The position numbers and the translations under genes were made by a program. The notes under the pieces were generated by a model. The model made no database searches, had not been told where the DNA came from, and saw only the letters and a program-made list of their open reading frames with translations. This document shows positions 48,001-63,000 of a DNA stretch of 64,000 nucleotides, in pieces; position 1 is the stretch's first letter; each line of letters begins with the position of its first letter. The stretch lies in NCBI GenBank assembly GCA_958450365.1, contig CAUEEP010000759.1, positions 692,001-756,000 of the forward strand, read 5' to 3'. Source of the stretch: Mesorhabditis belari. Taxonomy: Eukaryota; Nematoda; Chromadorea; Rhabditida; Rhabditidae.

Positions 48001-51000
48001 TGAAAGCATGTTCATTTTTTTCTAACCGCATGAAAATAGCACATTAATACAAAGATTGTCATTTTTTTTGAGTTGAAGAAGAAAAAAGATAATTGTCGAA
48101 AGCCAACCGGCCTTCCCTTTGAATAAACTTGAAACTTTAACTATTTTATTGATTGATCTCAATCTCAAACAATCTCAATCTTATCTCAAATTTGGGAGTA
48201 GGCTAATTTCCGCCATTTTATTTGCGCAACTGGGTCCTTTGCGCAACTGGGTCATTTGCGCAACAGGGCGCGCAACTGAGCGCGCAACTGGGCGCAACAC
48301 GCCATAACTTTCTTCTAAGTTAGCCAATCTTTATGATTTTGGTGTCATTTTGTTACACTTATTGAGATCTACAAAATGAAACCAAAATCATAAAGATTGG
48401 CCGACTTAGAAGAAAGTTATGGAGTTGCACAAATGACCCCATTGCCCAAAGCCTACCCCCACATTTGAGGACGTAGTTAAAACAACGCTAATAGAATAAA
48501 AACGTTCAACAAACGGCATCAAATTTCTTAACCGGTTTAAGATATTCAGTTAACCGGATTCAGTTAACCGGATTCAGTTAACCGGATTCAGTTAACCGGA
48601 TTCAGTTAACCGGATTCAGTTAACCGGATTCAGTTAACCGGATTCAGTTAACCGGATTCAGTTAACCGGATTCAGTTAACCGGATTCAGTTAACCGGATT
48701 CAGTTAACCGGTCCGGTTACCGGTTCAGTTAACCGGATTCAGTTAACCGGATTCAGTTAACCGGATTCAGTTAACCGGATTCAGTTAACCGGATTCAGTT
48801 AACCGGATTCAGTTAACCGGATTCAGTTAACCGGATCGTTAACCGGCAGTTAACCGGCGTTAACCGGATTCAGTTACCGGATTCAGTTAACCAATCGAGT
48901 ATCACTCGACACATATTTTGAACGCTAATTTTATCTATGAAATATTAACTTTTTAAAAAAACTATTTCACTAAAATATAGCCAAGAATGCAAGGAATTTT
49001 TTGATATAAAACTTGAACCGATTTGGTTCTTCGGATTCTAAAAAAAATTTGACGATAAAAGCTCTCAATTTGGGGCTGTTTTAACTCCCTAAATTTGTGA
49101 TAAGATTGAGATTTGATCTGCAAGAATTAAAGTAATTGGAGTTTAAAAGTTCATTTGTTTGAGAGTTTGTTTGAGTTTTTTGAAACGTTTGCTTGAAGCG
49201 TTTGTTTGTAAGTTTGTTTGAAGCGTTTGTTTGAAGATTTGTTTGAAGATTTGTTTGTAAGTTTGTTTGTAAGCTTGTTTGAAGCGTTTGTTTAAAACGT
49301 TTGTTTGAAAGTTCTTTGAAACGTTTGTTTGAGACGTTTGCTTGAAGGTTTGTTTGTAAGCTTGTTTGTAAGCTTGTTTGAAGCGTTTGTTTGTAAGTTT
49401 GTTTGAAAGTTTGTTTGAGTTTTTTGAAAGCTTGTTTAAAGTCTTTTGAAAGTTTGTTTGAAACGTTTATTTAAAAGTTTGTCTTCAGTTTATTTAAAAG
49501 TTTATTTAAAAGTTTGTTTGAAACGTTTGAAACGTTTTTTCTAAAGTTACACGAGTTCCTAAAGCTCGATCTTATCACAAATCTTATTTCAATGCATGCA
49601 ATGCAATTCACGGAGAATTTTTAAAACAATTACTATAGCACAAGTTTGAAATTTTTAAAATATGCATGAAAGAATAGATTCGAATCGTTATTGAATTGTT
49701 TTCAATTAAAAATAAAGCTTTAACTTTTTAGTGAATCGTTGTAAACATCCGCGTGATGCAGGCACATGTCGCGGTCAATTTGTGCGCTGGTTTTTCAACA
49801 CCGAAAATGCGAATTGCGAGGTTGGGAATCTTCGAATCGCTTTCTGAATATCATAAATGAGATTTTCGAGAGCTGTAAAAATGATTTTCAAGGGCTGAAA
49901 AATGATTTTTAATTTGTAATTTTAAATTAAAATCGGCTTATTGTGGTTAAAATTGAAATAAAAAAAAGAAATTTGTTTAAAAAGTAAACTATCGTAAACA
50001 TTTTGAAGGTGATTTTTCTATTTTTTAATTCTTTAAAATTCTTTTTCATGACCTAATAGTATACTTAAATTTTCAAAAGCTCAAAAATCGATGTTTTTGT
50101 TGGATTTTCATTTAGTTTTTGATGTTATTAAGCCTTTTTTTAGTCTAGCTTTTTATTTTTAGCTTGCTTTTTAGCCTAGCTTTATTTAAAGTCTTTAAGA
50201 TTCTTTTTCATGACCTAATAGTATACCGTATTTTCTCTAATAGTAGTGCACTCTGGCGAGCCGAGTTGGTGACTATTTTACGGTTTCTAAGCTTTCCCAG
50301 AAGCTCAACACTCTAATCCCCCACTAGATCTCATCGTCAGCTACATTTTCCGATCCCACATCGATAGGTTCTGATAAGCGGTTCTCGAGATTTCGAGCAA
50401 TTTAGACGATGACTAGGATGCACTACTATTAGAGAAAATACGGTAGTTATGTTCCAAGCAGGCAGAAAGACAGGCTACAGTCAGCTAGTCAGATCTAGAG
50501 TCAGCTCTGACTGACGGACACTCAGGGCTTCCTATAGCACAGGCTCAGCTTGAACAATTGTGACTGGCTTCCTGATTTATACTGCTTGTACCTCTCACTC
50601 AATCCCCCACTAGATCTCATCGTCAGCTACATTTTCCGATCCCACATCGATAGGTTCTGATAAGCGGTTCTCGAGATTTCGAGAAATTTAGGCGATGATC
50701 AGGGTGCACTACTATTAGAGAAAATACGGTGATCCAAAGGGTAATAGTATACTTAAATTTTCAAAAGCTCAAAAATCGATGTTTTTGTTGGATTTTCATT
50801 TAGTTTTTGATATTATTAAGCCTTTTTTTAGTCTAGCTTTTTATTTCTAGCTTTCTTTCTAGTCTAGCTTTATTTAAAATCTTTAAAAGTCTTTAAAAAG
50901 TTAAACATTTTGCTTTTGAGTTTGATTTTGAGTTGGCAAATCCGAAAATAATGAAAAATTTCGTTTAAATGGGGCTCTTCTAATAAAGCGCTTCTAATAG

Positions 51001-54000
51001 AGATCTTCAATTGAAATAAATACAGTAAACTAGTATTATAGTATTTAAATTTCTTTATCTAGGTGTTTACCTATTCGGGTTGTGCCGGAAATGGGAACAA
51101 TTTCGCGACGAAAGAGGAATGTTCATTGACTTGTTCGAGAAGCGCTCAAACGACGACCACTCCAGCGCCAGAGACAGGTGAAACGTTGAAACATTGAAAA
51201 TTGATAGAGGGCAACTAGTACAATGAGAAAGTTCATGCTTACTTACCTTTCACCTTTTTCTAAAAAGTAATAAATGTTCTAAAAAGATTATAGAATAGCT
51301 TTTAACAGCTTGTGGGAGGTTTTTTTTAAATCTTTTTTCGTTTATTTTTATAATCTATCTAATGCTTAAAGATTAAACCAAAAAAGCAAATAAAAGAAAA
51401 AAGTGGAGCTCAACTTTTAAAAGAATTACATGTATTTTTCATTTTTTACGAGAATTTTACTCGTTAACAACCTTTTTAATTAACTTCTGAATATAGTTTT
51501 CAGTCAAAAAAAGTTGAAACTTATTGTTTTTAGCGTTAAAACAACTGTTAAACTGTTAAAACTGTTAAAAAAATAAGTTTCAACTTTTGTTAACTGAAAA
51601 CTATATTCAGAAATTAATTTAAAAGGTTTTTATATGGATATAATAGGTTGATGCATAAATTTCGTTTTTTTCGTACTTCTGTTAAAAAGTAACAAATTCA
51701 CCAATTAATCTATAGTTCGCTCTATATAAAAAGTGTTTTTTTTGTCCAATTTGCATCTTTTTAAATGAATTTCGGTTCACTTTCAAGCAAATTCGAGAGT
51801 GAAAAACGCCTTTTTCGTAAAAATCTATAAAAAACTCTACGGAAAAATTGGCTGAATGAATTTCTCTGAAATATCAAACGTTTTTTTTCTCTATCTTTTA
51901 TCTATTGACACGAAGATAGGTTTTCTTTAGCTAAGGTGTCTAAACCGCATCATCGAGTTAGCCCTTTTTGACTACCCGACTTCATACTCTCAAGAAAATC
52001 CAGGCATCAAATATTTTTAAACCCGTTTTAATGTTATTTTGCAGAAAAATAATTGCTTTTTCTAATGAAATCAACCGTAGTTTAATTGGTGCATTTGTTG
52101 GCTTGAAACGGCAGACGAAAAGGAACAAAAACACTTATGCATCAACCTATTAGATACTTTATTCAGGATATGAAATAAAATGAACTAGATTTAAGATTAA
52201 TACACATTTAATTCATATCCATTTATTCAAAGTTAATCCCACGGTTAGTGCAAGGAAGATCATATCTGTAGATCAGGAAGATCCGCAGATATGGGTAGCA
52301 CAGATAACGTCAAGGATCCACTAGAGCTTCAAGATCAAGATCATCTACAGATATGGATAGCATAGATAACATCAAGCATCCACTAGAGCTTCAAGTTCAA
52401 GATCATCTAAAGATGATTTAAAGGTTTCAAGACTATTGAACTCTCTCAAAACTCTAGGGAGTCGATTCCAAATTCTGGCATTTCTTATTGGAAAAGAGTT
52501 GTTATAAAAAGAATTTATTCAAAAAAATTTATTCAAAAATCTAGTTCCACCAGAGATCGCGAATGTCTGTTTGCACGATGTGGATGCCGGTGAATGCAAT
52601 GGAGTGTTCAAGGTAGGAATTGATAAATAGATTGATGATTTCAATAAACTCATGACAAAACTTGAAACATTGATTTACAGAAGAGAAATTTTGACTCTTT
52701 TATTTCTTTTTATCTAATGAAAAAAGGAATTAGAATTTGAAGAGACAATTGTTTGACAATTACAATTGTTTAAAGAGATTTTTTGAAATAAAAACCTAAA
52801 ATAAAGGATTTAATGTATAAAAAGTATAGTTTCAACATTGTGGAAATGAAAAAATGAAATTAGAATTGCAGTAAAGTGACGAGAAACTGGTGTCAAGTAT
52901 ATGAGGGTTTCTTTGAGAGTAAACTTGAGAGTTTCAAAGAAACTTAGACTTCTTTGACGCTTTTTTAGAGTTCTATTCGAGCATTTATGGTGTATAAAAT
53001 GGTATTTATGATATTCTTGCACTTTCCCTTACTGTTCATTTCATCAATAATGCTGAATCAATTCCCCCATTTTAGCGTTTCGCTTTTGACGGAGAAACGG
53101 GTGAATGCCGATCGTTTACTTATGGAGGATGTGGAGGTGAATTTATAGTATAGAACTATAATATTTATTATACTATTCGGTTGGCGAATTGAAAACTGCG
53201 GGACTTTGAACGAAAATTTACTCAACATAAAACGATCAATTCATTCCAAATATTCATTCCATCAATTCCATTATTATTGACGACTTCTACCCATTTTACA
53301 GGCATTGCGGATTCCTCTTTCGTAGTAGGATTTTGGTTTGTGTGTGAGACAAGTGTGAGACTCAAAAATCGAGGACTGGAGATGTCCCAGTTTGAGCATT
53401 TGAGCACTTTCTTCAAAAGAAACCCATCTTGGTGTCAATAGAAAAGTTGTAGAGAATCAAAAATGAGGCTTATAGCCAAATTTCCAAAAAGATACACTTA
53501 GTAGTTTCGCTTAAAATGCAAGTTTTGTTGCAAGTTTTGTGAAAATTCGTAAATTTGGCATTTCTTGAAAACCAGTTTTTGAATCGTTCTGAAAATTTGG
53601 ATATAAGCTTGATTTTTGATTCTCTACAACTTTTCCATTGATACCAAAATGGGTTTCTTTTGAAGAAAGTGCTCAAACTGTCACATATGACAATAGCCCG
53701 CAGTTTTCAATTCACCAACCCAATAACTATAATATTTATATTACAGTATGAATAACTATTATACTTAAAGTAACCCTAACCCTGTTACAGGCAATGGAAA
53801 TAACTTTGCCACGCTCGAAGATTGCGAAGGGAAATGTCACGGAGTAAAGGTGAGTTTTGAAATTTGTTTCAAAAGATTAGTTTCAAAATTACTGACTAAA
53901 GCTCATTGAATAGGTTTTTAATGGCAAGTTTTTGCATAATAAACAGAATTTTGTCTCAATTGTCAATTTTGTCTCAATGGGAATGTTTCTTTTTTTTCTC

Positions 54001-57000
54001 TTTTGCTTCTTTTGTTTCTTTTGTATTCTATGTACTCAAAAAAAGAAAGAAAGGAGAAGAAAAGTATCAATTTCATTCAAATTTCCAGCTGCCAAAGGGA
54101 ACTCCATCATCAGTGCACAGTCATGTCACCACTCCATCACCGATTTTCCCATCTGTAAATGTTTGTGATCATCCAGTTGACAAGGGACCATGTGCTGGCA
54201 GTTTTCAGGTGATTTCAAGTTTATTTTGTGAAAATTGAAAACCTTGTTTCAAAATTTATCATGTTAATTGAAAGGATTTGAATCGAATACAAAAATCCTA
54301 TTATAGCTCATTTTAGCGTTATGCTTTTGATCAACTCACCGGTGATTGTCTTCAATTCACGTATGGTGGATGTGGAGGTGAGTGGAATGGTTTTTTTTTA
54401 TGCAAGAAAACATCTAGTACAGTTGAATACTGTAAGCTTTATAGTACGCTAAAAAGTGCACTAATTTCCAGTGTTTAACAACTAGTGTCTTCTATGCTTT
54501 CTAGTGCTCTCTAGTGCTTAACAACTAGTGTCTTCTAGGCTTTCTAGTGCTTTCTAGTGCTTAACAACTAGTGTCTTCTAGGCTTTCTAGTGCTTTCTAG
54601 TGCTTAACAACTAGTGTCTTCTAGGTTTTCTAATGCTTTCTAGTGCCTAACAACTAGTGTCTTCTATGCTTTCTAGTGCTTTCTAGTGCTTAACAACTAG
54701 TGTCTTCTAGGCTTTCTAGTGCTTTCTAGTGCTTAACAACTAGTGTCTTCTAGGTTTTCTAATGCTTTCTAGTGCTTAACAACTAGTGTATTCTAGGCTT
54801 TCTAGTGCTTTCTACTGCTTAACAACTAGTGTTTTCCAGTGCTTTCTAGTGCTCTCTAGTGCTTAACAACTAGTGTATTCTAGGCTTTCTAGTGCTTTCT
54901 ACTGCTTAACAACTAGTGTTTTCTAGTGCTTTCTAGTGCTTTCTAATGCTTTCTAGTGCTTAACAACTAGTGCTTTCTAGTGCATAGTTTTTGTTGGGAT
55001 CGAATCTTTGAATTTTCTCACAACCAGTTGGCCATTTGGTTGAACATAACCAGATAATGCTTCTATTAAATGAAAATTTCGTAATCTCTTTGTTCTGATC
55101 AAGTATTATAGATAGTTTATTGATGTGAATTTAACAATACCAAAAATAAATTGATGAGAGCGGAATTAAAGCACGGAATTAAAGAGACAAACTTTCTCGA
55201 AACATCAAAAACTTTGAAACATTGAAATTTCGGTAATTTAGGTAACGGCAATAATTTTGCTTCGTCGAGCGAGTGCCGAAAAGAGTGTATGAAGAATCAA
55301 AAGGTGATCAAGAATGGACAATCAACGGATGTGGTTTGTTTTCTATTAGAAAAAAATGACAAATAAAGCTATCAGCTATTAATAAAGCTAGCAGCTATTA
55401 AAGTTAATCTATAGCAAAATTGAAACAAGCTTTAGATGCGTTGCCCTCCACCGCCACATTGTGAATCGGAATGTTCTCTTTCACGGGATTCTCACGGATG
55501 TTTCACTTGCAATTGCTTGAAGAAACGACTCCCACCTGGTTCGTTTTACAAAGAAAACAAAGATCATAGCCGGAAACTTCCTAGAGAACAGCTGCTGGCT
55601 TTAGAGTTCATCTTCTTTTGTTTTACAAACGAGAATATAGGAAATTGAAAATTTTCAATTTAAAGATCATAGTCGGCAACTTACTAGAGAACAGCTGCTG
55701 GCTTTAAACTTCATTTTCTTGAAACTCAACTTGTCAAAAATCAAACAAAAATCAAACAAAAATCCAAACATTACATAGCTCTTGAAAGTTGTAAAAAGCA
55801 GATCTTGATAACTTTTTTAAATATTAGAGTTGAACTTGAATTTCAGCACCAGTCCCGCAAAGCACTCATGCCACTTGTTCACCCATCGATCTCCGTTCCT
55901 GCGTCGAGCCGTGCATCGTCTTCCAGAATCGAAAAGGTTGCAAGGTAAATAAAAATAAATTTTGGCTAATAATAAATACTGTAGTTATTTGATGAATTTA
56001 TTTTTTTACTTTATTACTTCCGTATGTAGCTCGTTTTCTGGTTAGAAAATAAAATGAAATCAAGATGAAATATAAAGTTTCAAGTTATTAATAGTGTAAG
56101 GCAAAAGGTGAATGTTAATGCCAAAACAATCCGGGGTGGTTCTAATGATCCGAGTTGATTGTTACGCTTTATTACTGAAATAAAGTATATATTATTATTA
56201 GCATTATTATTAGCATTATTATATTATTATTATATGGGGGTGGGACAAATGCGACCTTTTTTTGCGCACCTGGACATTTGCGCACCTTTTTTTTGCTGGA
56301 AAAGGCCTTAGGCAAGGCCGTAGAGCTTCGAAAATATTTCCATATAAGGGAATCGTATGCGTAGATTCCGAATTTCGACAAATCAGACCTCGCTGACACG
56401 TCAAATTTGGGCTAAAAGGCAAAAACTGCAGAAAAGCGTTAAGTTGCGTAGTTTTTGCCTTTTAGCCCAAATTTGACGAGTCAGCGAGGTCTGATTTGTC
56501 GAAATTCGGAATCTACGCATACGATTCCCTTCTATGAAAACATTTTTGAAGGCCTTTTCCAGCAAAAAAAGGTGCGCAAATGTCCAGGTGCGCAAAAAAA
56601 AGGTAGCATTTGTCCCACCCCCTATTATATTATTACTATTATTATTATATTATTATTATTAGCATTATTATTAGCATTATTATATTATTATTATATTATT
56701 ACTATTATTAGTATGTTGTTATTGCCTTGAAAAATTGCCTGTTATTGCCTTGAAACAGAACTAAAGTTTTCAATTTCCAGGAATGCGTCTGTCCGTTGCC
56801 CGGCGGCCCATCACTCCGCCAACAATCCTCCGCCACGCGACAACCTACACGATTCGCTCAAGTGGGGAAACGTTTTTGAAGAATTCTTAGCTTTTAACTT
56901 AAAATCATTAATTTTATATATGAATCTAATTTCCAGCCACCAGCCACTCAATCGGGCGTGCCTCGTCCCCCATCTCCGCCCTCACCACCGGCTCCTCGTT

Positions 57001-60000
57001 TGAACTCCGTTCGAAACATCAATGTCAGTTTTTATTCGCTAATTTTCTATAGATATCTAAATTCTATATTTAAAAGTCTATATCGAATAGTCTATCCTGT
57101 AGTCTATATCGAAATCTATTCAGACTTTCGACAAGCGCCCGCTCGCTCCATTGGAGAACCCGACCGTGGCGCCGACGCGTTTCCCGGTAAGTTGACAGTA
57201 TGGCTATTAGGCTATTAGAATTGGAATTGAATTGGCTATTAGAACTTGAAAAGTGTACAGATAAAAAGCTAATCAAAAATTATTTCTAAAGAAGATAGCT
57301 TAAAAAAAGAATTTTCAAAATGTCTTGGTTTAATTTCAGCCTCGCCTCTTCACATTCACCACCCCACGCCGTCCTGGGCCACAGCCACCACAGGTTTTTT
57401 TTTCATAAATTGATCCTGTTTGGCAAAATATTGACAATATTTGGCTCTTTTCCTAAAACGTGATCTTTTGGAAGTTTCATAGGCTTTTGGAAGTTTCATA
57501 GACTTTTTTAGGTCAACAAAAATTCAGTCTTTTTCGTGGTCTTTTGAATTTTTGCCTTTTTCCCTGTTTTTTCTTCATCAAGATATTCAAAAACCATAAT
57601 TTGGTACTGACACTTTCTTTAGTATTGATATTTTTGAGTGTGCTTTAGTTCATTCGAAAGCTCTTGAGATTCGCTATTTTTTGAGCTATAGATCATGTAA
57701 ATCCGGGAGATCTGAAATAAGTTAGAAGCGTTTGTAGTTTACGTTTGTAGTTTAGTTTGTAGTCTAGTTTATAGTTTAGTTTATAGTTTAGTTTATAGTT
57801 TAGTTTGTAGTTTAGTTTGTAGGTTAGTTTGTAGTTTAGTTTGTAGTTTGTAGTGACCCTGTCTAGTTCGAAGTGCTTCTTCGAGATTTGAACTAGTTTG
57901 AAGTGCTCCCACAAAACTGACTTTCTTTTGGCCTAATATTTAATTTTGTTTGGACCACGTTTCTAGGAAAGAACCCAATATTTTAAAAAAATTCTTTCAC
58001 CTTCAGGCGTCAAACATTCCGACGGTGTTGACGGAGAAATGCTTGCAACCAGTGGACGCCGGACCGTGCAGTCATTTTGTCGATCGATACTATTTTGATC
58101 CTGAAGATGGACAATGTCATCCGTTCAAGGTTTGCGGTTTGGATTTTATTTTAGGATTTTAGGATTTTAGCTTAGAAGCATATCAATCAAACCCTTTCTG
58201 AATTTAGTGCACTAGAAAGGGTTTGTTTGCACTTTCTTGAGCAGAAAGAAGACTTGATAAATCCATTTTTTTTTCAGTATGGAGGGTGTGCAGGCAATCG
58301 CAATCACTTCTTCACGTTGCGCGAATGCGAGATTCACTGTGCCCGTTTCAGTCGTAAGTTTTAGTCGTTTTAGTTTTTTACTTTAGTTTTTTTATTGCCA
58401 GGTTGATAGAGGAAAATATATTTAATCATTTTAAGTCAACAAAAAGTCAACAAAGCACTCAAATCATTTACTTTTGAATGTGTCATGCTCGATTTTTGCC
58501 TTTTTTCAAGCACGATTCTCGTTGCACAATGTAATCGTTACTTTTAAGCTAAACGAAAAGCATTAAGCTTTTCAATTTGTTTAGTTATAAGCAGAAAAGT
58601 TAAAGGTTATGAGTAAAAATTAAAGGGAATACTCTCTAATTAGATTATTCTTTCAATTCTGTCTGTTGCGAGTGTGATTTGCATGAAGTTTTGAGTAATT
58701 TGAAGAGAAATAAGCCTAAGAAATTGTTCTTTCGCTGAAAAACTCTTCAAAAACATCAATGAAAACGTTTTAACATTTGAAAAATGAACAAAGTTTGAAG
58801 CTTTCTTTGAAGCTAAGTTTGAAATTGAAGTTTTTCGAAAAGTTTTCTCGATAAAAGCACTAGTTTTCAAGAAAAAAATCTCACTAGATCATTAAGATTT
58901 TGACGTTTTCATTTTCACTTGCAGATTTTGTTGCACCATCATCGCAATCCGAACAAGCAGAATCAATCGGCATTCGAATTCATCCGCCAAGTGCACAAAA
59001 GAATGCGCAAGTAAGCAGACGATTGAAATCGAACGAGTTTGAAGAGGATTTGGATCTACCCGTGCCTGATCGAAGACCAATTGCACCACCTGGAACTCAA
59101 TTCGGTTCAAGGAGTGGCTCGGTGAAGGCACTGGGGACAACAATGACAACAGTGAGGACGACGACGAGACGACCAACCACGAGAATCACAACTCCGGAAT
59201 ATGAGGATAGCTATGAAGAAACGACAACAAGAAGGAGCACTCCGAGAACTACCACAAGGCCGAGAATTGAAGATGAGTACTCTGAGGAGTCTGTTGAGGT
59301 GGTGATGACAAAGACGACTCTGAGACCGACAACGACCACGATTTCTGATCAAAAGCTGGAGGAAATGATCAGAAAAGCTGAAAAAGAGGACAAGAGTTTG
59401 GAGAAAGAGGAGAAAGAAGAGATTGTTGAGAAAATTGAAACTGGAAAGATGGAAATGAATGGAAATGAAAGCCGGCCAGCAGTGATTGAAAGAGATTCTG
59501 AGGAGTTGTCTGAGGAATCGGGAATGGTTCCAGAGATAGGAAATAGCTCTGAGGAAGTGATAGAAGGAAGAGCTTTGAAAAATATGGAGTCTGTTGAGGT
59601 TGAGAAGGCTGAAGCTGGAAATGGATCAGCTAAAGCTGAGCCAGCTAAAACTTTTGCCAGCAAACTTCGAGAGTCTGGACAGGTGCTGGATAGATTGACA
59701 AAGACTTTTGATAATCGAATTGGAGAAGAGGTGCTGGAGAAATTGAAGCCTACTGAGGAAACGGTTTCAAATGAAATGGAGCTGGAGCAAGTTGAGAAAG
59801 ATCTTGGAGCTGTTGATGGAGAAAATTTGAAACCAGAGCTGAAATCTGAAGAAGCTGAGCTAGTTGATAGAGTTGAGAACTCGAAATCCGGAGAAATCCA
59901 ATCAAGTTTAGGACCTGATGGAGTTGAAGAAGGAAAACCAGTGTCAGTGCTGAAATCTGAAGAATCTGAGGCAGTTGAAGAATTGAAACCAGCGCTGAAA

Positions 60001-63000
60001 TCGGCAGAAGTTGGACCAGTTGAACCAATTCGACCAACCGAGCTTGAATTGAAGCCAAAAGATCATTCCAACAGTGATTCTCTAGAAACGGTGGAAGAGG
60101 ACGACTCGTTGGAGGCTTTGATCCGCAATCCACCGCCGCCACCCACTCCAAAATCTGTTGTGCCTGTCACCGAGATTGAAAGCACTTTTGTTAGCACAAG
60201 CACAACGCATGAAACAAGCACTTCAGCCACTGCAACGACGACGCACGAGTTGCGAGAGGTGAAGATTTCCCCCCGAAAGCCTACCACCACTGCACCCGAG
60301 CTGCTAGAGATGATGAGAATCGCTTCAGAGGTGATCGATGTGGAGAAACTTGGAAAAGATGATGAGGAGATAAAGGAGTTGACTGAGGAGACAAGTGTTG
60401 GCACTACAGTGACAACGGCAACCCCGCCACCGGTTCCCATTCATCCGCAAGCTGCTGGCAGGGAACCTGTCCCGTCAAGACCAGTTGGAATCGGCAGGAA
60501 TATGGAGAATCTCGATATCGATCATTTGGGTGAGTTTTTGGGGAACAGTTTAGAATCAGTTTTACTTAGCAAAGATGAATTTTAGCCGCTCCACCGCCTG
60601 AGGCAAGACCAGTCGCCCCATTAGTTGTGCCACCACCAGTTGCCATTCCAGTGAAACAGGTGAGTCATTAGTTTTGATTGTATATAAGTTTTTTCTGAAG
60701 TTATGATAGCAGGCATGATTGTGGGACATTTGATACACGCCATTGCCAATCTAACTTTAAGCTCAAATTTCTTGGTGTTGGGCTGTTCAATTCGAATAGT
60801 TTTTTGTACTAATCGATAGAGAATCTTAGCACATCTAATGATACTAATCATTTATAAATTGAACGGCCCAACATCAAGATATTTGAGCTAAAATTTAGAT
60901 TGGCAATGGTAAAAGGAATGGGACGCGTATCAAATGTCCGATTTTCAGCTTTAGATTATATTTTCTAAAACGTAAAAACGTTCATAGTTGATTTTTATCT
61001 AAATATCAAGCTTACTATCAGAAAATTGTTCCGAAAACGAGTTCATTTCATTGCGGATTCGAGTGAAATGTGAATGGCGTCTAACTCGGGTTCATTTTCA
61101 ATGCTAAATGGAAAATCCAATCGAAAGTTTAAGGGATTTAACTTGATAATTGAAGCGTTTGTGACGTCGCCCCTTTTCTCATTGGCAATCTAACTTTAAG
61201 CTCAAATTTCTTGGTGTTCAACTATTCAATTGAAATAGTTTTTGCACGAATCGATAGAGAAAAACTTGGCGCATCTAATGAATACAAGAATCTTGGAATT
61301 GGATAGCTCAATACAAAGATATTTGAGCTTAAAGTTGGATTGTCAATTGGAAAAGACCTTTGATCGCCCTTTGCCATTGCCAATCTAACTTTGAGCTCAA
61401 ATTTCTTGGTGTTGGGCTGTTCAATTCGAATAGTTTTTTGTACCAAACGATAGAGAATCTTGGCACATCTAATGATACTATCAAATGTCCGATTTTCAGC
61501 TTTAGATTCTATTTTCTAAAACGTAAAAACGTTCATAATTGATTTTTATCTAAATATCAAGCTTACTATAAGTCTAAATATCAAGCTTACTATCAAAACT
61601 GAGATTAACAAGCTATTATAATTTACTGTAACTTCTTTAGGAGCAAATTAATCCGGTGATCGTTTGCGCCATGCCACCAGATGCTGGAATCTGCAAGAAC
61701 TACGTGCCAAGATGGTTTGTTTCAAATAAAAAAATTATAATTTAAAGATATAATGCTTTAGAATAAGAATTCTCTAAGATAATGATCGCCTGGCCAATAA
61801 AATAGAACTATTAGAGTTTTTGAATTGATTAAAATAAATGAAAAATTAGTGAAAATCGACGAAAATCGGCTCTCTTTTTTTTTGCCACTTTTCAATCATT
61901 TTTTTCTCATTATTGGTTAATTCTAAAAATATGTGTTATATCTAAAAAAAATACTCATCTTTTCTACTTTAATTTGATACCTAAACACGTAGAAATAAAC
62001 GTACTGGTGTCGAGATATGAGCGTTTGTTTGAGAGTAAATTTAGACTTTCCGACGGTCCTATAGAGAGCCGTTCTATTAGTTTTTACGGTAAACAAGATG
62101 AGATGTTTGCTTACAAGATGAGATTTTAATAAAATATATGTTGTGTTCGATTTTGATTTCCGTCCGATTTAGATTGAACTTATCGCGGACGTCCGATTTA
62201 GATTACAGTCTATAGTCCGACGTCCGATTTAGATTCAATCTAAATCTTATATAGATTGAACATTAATACGTCTTATATAGATTGAACAATAATATAAACA
62301 TGCTTAATATATGTTCTTAAGCGTTTTCTGTAGTTTTCTGCATTTTTCAAAGGTCTGTTACTGTCTTTTTCTGAAAAGAAAACCCAACAAACCCAAGACT
62401 CCGATATAGACTGTAATCAATAAACTTTGAAATAAAGACCTTTGAAAAATGCAGAAAACTACAGAAAACGCTTAAGAACATATATTAAGCATGTTTATAT
62501 TATTGTTCAATCTAGATAAGATTTAGATTGAATCTAAATCGGACGTCCGATATAGACTGTAATCTAAATCAGACGTCCGATATAGACTGTAATCTAAATC
62601 GGACGTCCGATATAGACTGTAATCTAAATCAGACGTCCGATATAGACTGTAATCTAAATCAGACGTCCGATATAGACTGTAATCTAAATAGGACGTCCGA
62701 TATAGACTGTAATCTAAATCAGACGTCCGATATAGACTGTAATCTAAATAGGACGTCCGCGATAAGTTCAATCTAAATCGGACACAACATATACATAAAA
62801 TACGTTAAATGCGCTTTTGATTTATCGAAAACTTTACTTTATATACTTTTATATCAGTTGACACATTTTTCTTTAAGGTTCTTCAATGCTCAAACGGGTC
62901 AATGCGAGCAATTTTCGTATGGATCGTGTGACGGAAATGCGAACAATTTCCTGGATCGGTGAGCGAAAGATTGTTACAAGAATTGTTGCAAGATTAAAAA

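Noticed and set aside
48540..48895. Regular repeats resembling a CRISPR array
   Set aside because: Direct 14-bp tandem units with no unique spacers and no cas genes in a eukaryotic sequence; it is a minisatellite. The same applies to the arrays at 31625, 33385 and 47600.
51968..52153. 61-codon frame inside the mariner-like element as a transposase
   Set aside because: Too short, no DDE/D motif seen, and the element is non-autonomous in length.
59107..60440. Minus-strand frames of 80-130 codons opposite exon 30
   Set aside because: Shadows of the long low-complexity coding exon on the plus strand.
62523..62776. Overlapping 82-codon frames on both strands ([10 protein letters not shown] and [10 protein letters not shown] repeats)
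   Set aside because: The 30-bp repeat period explains openness on both strands; the block is an arm of an inverted-repeat element inside an intron.
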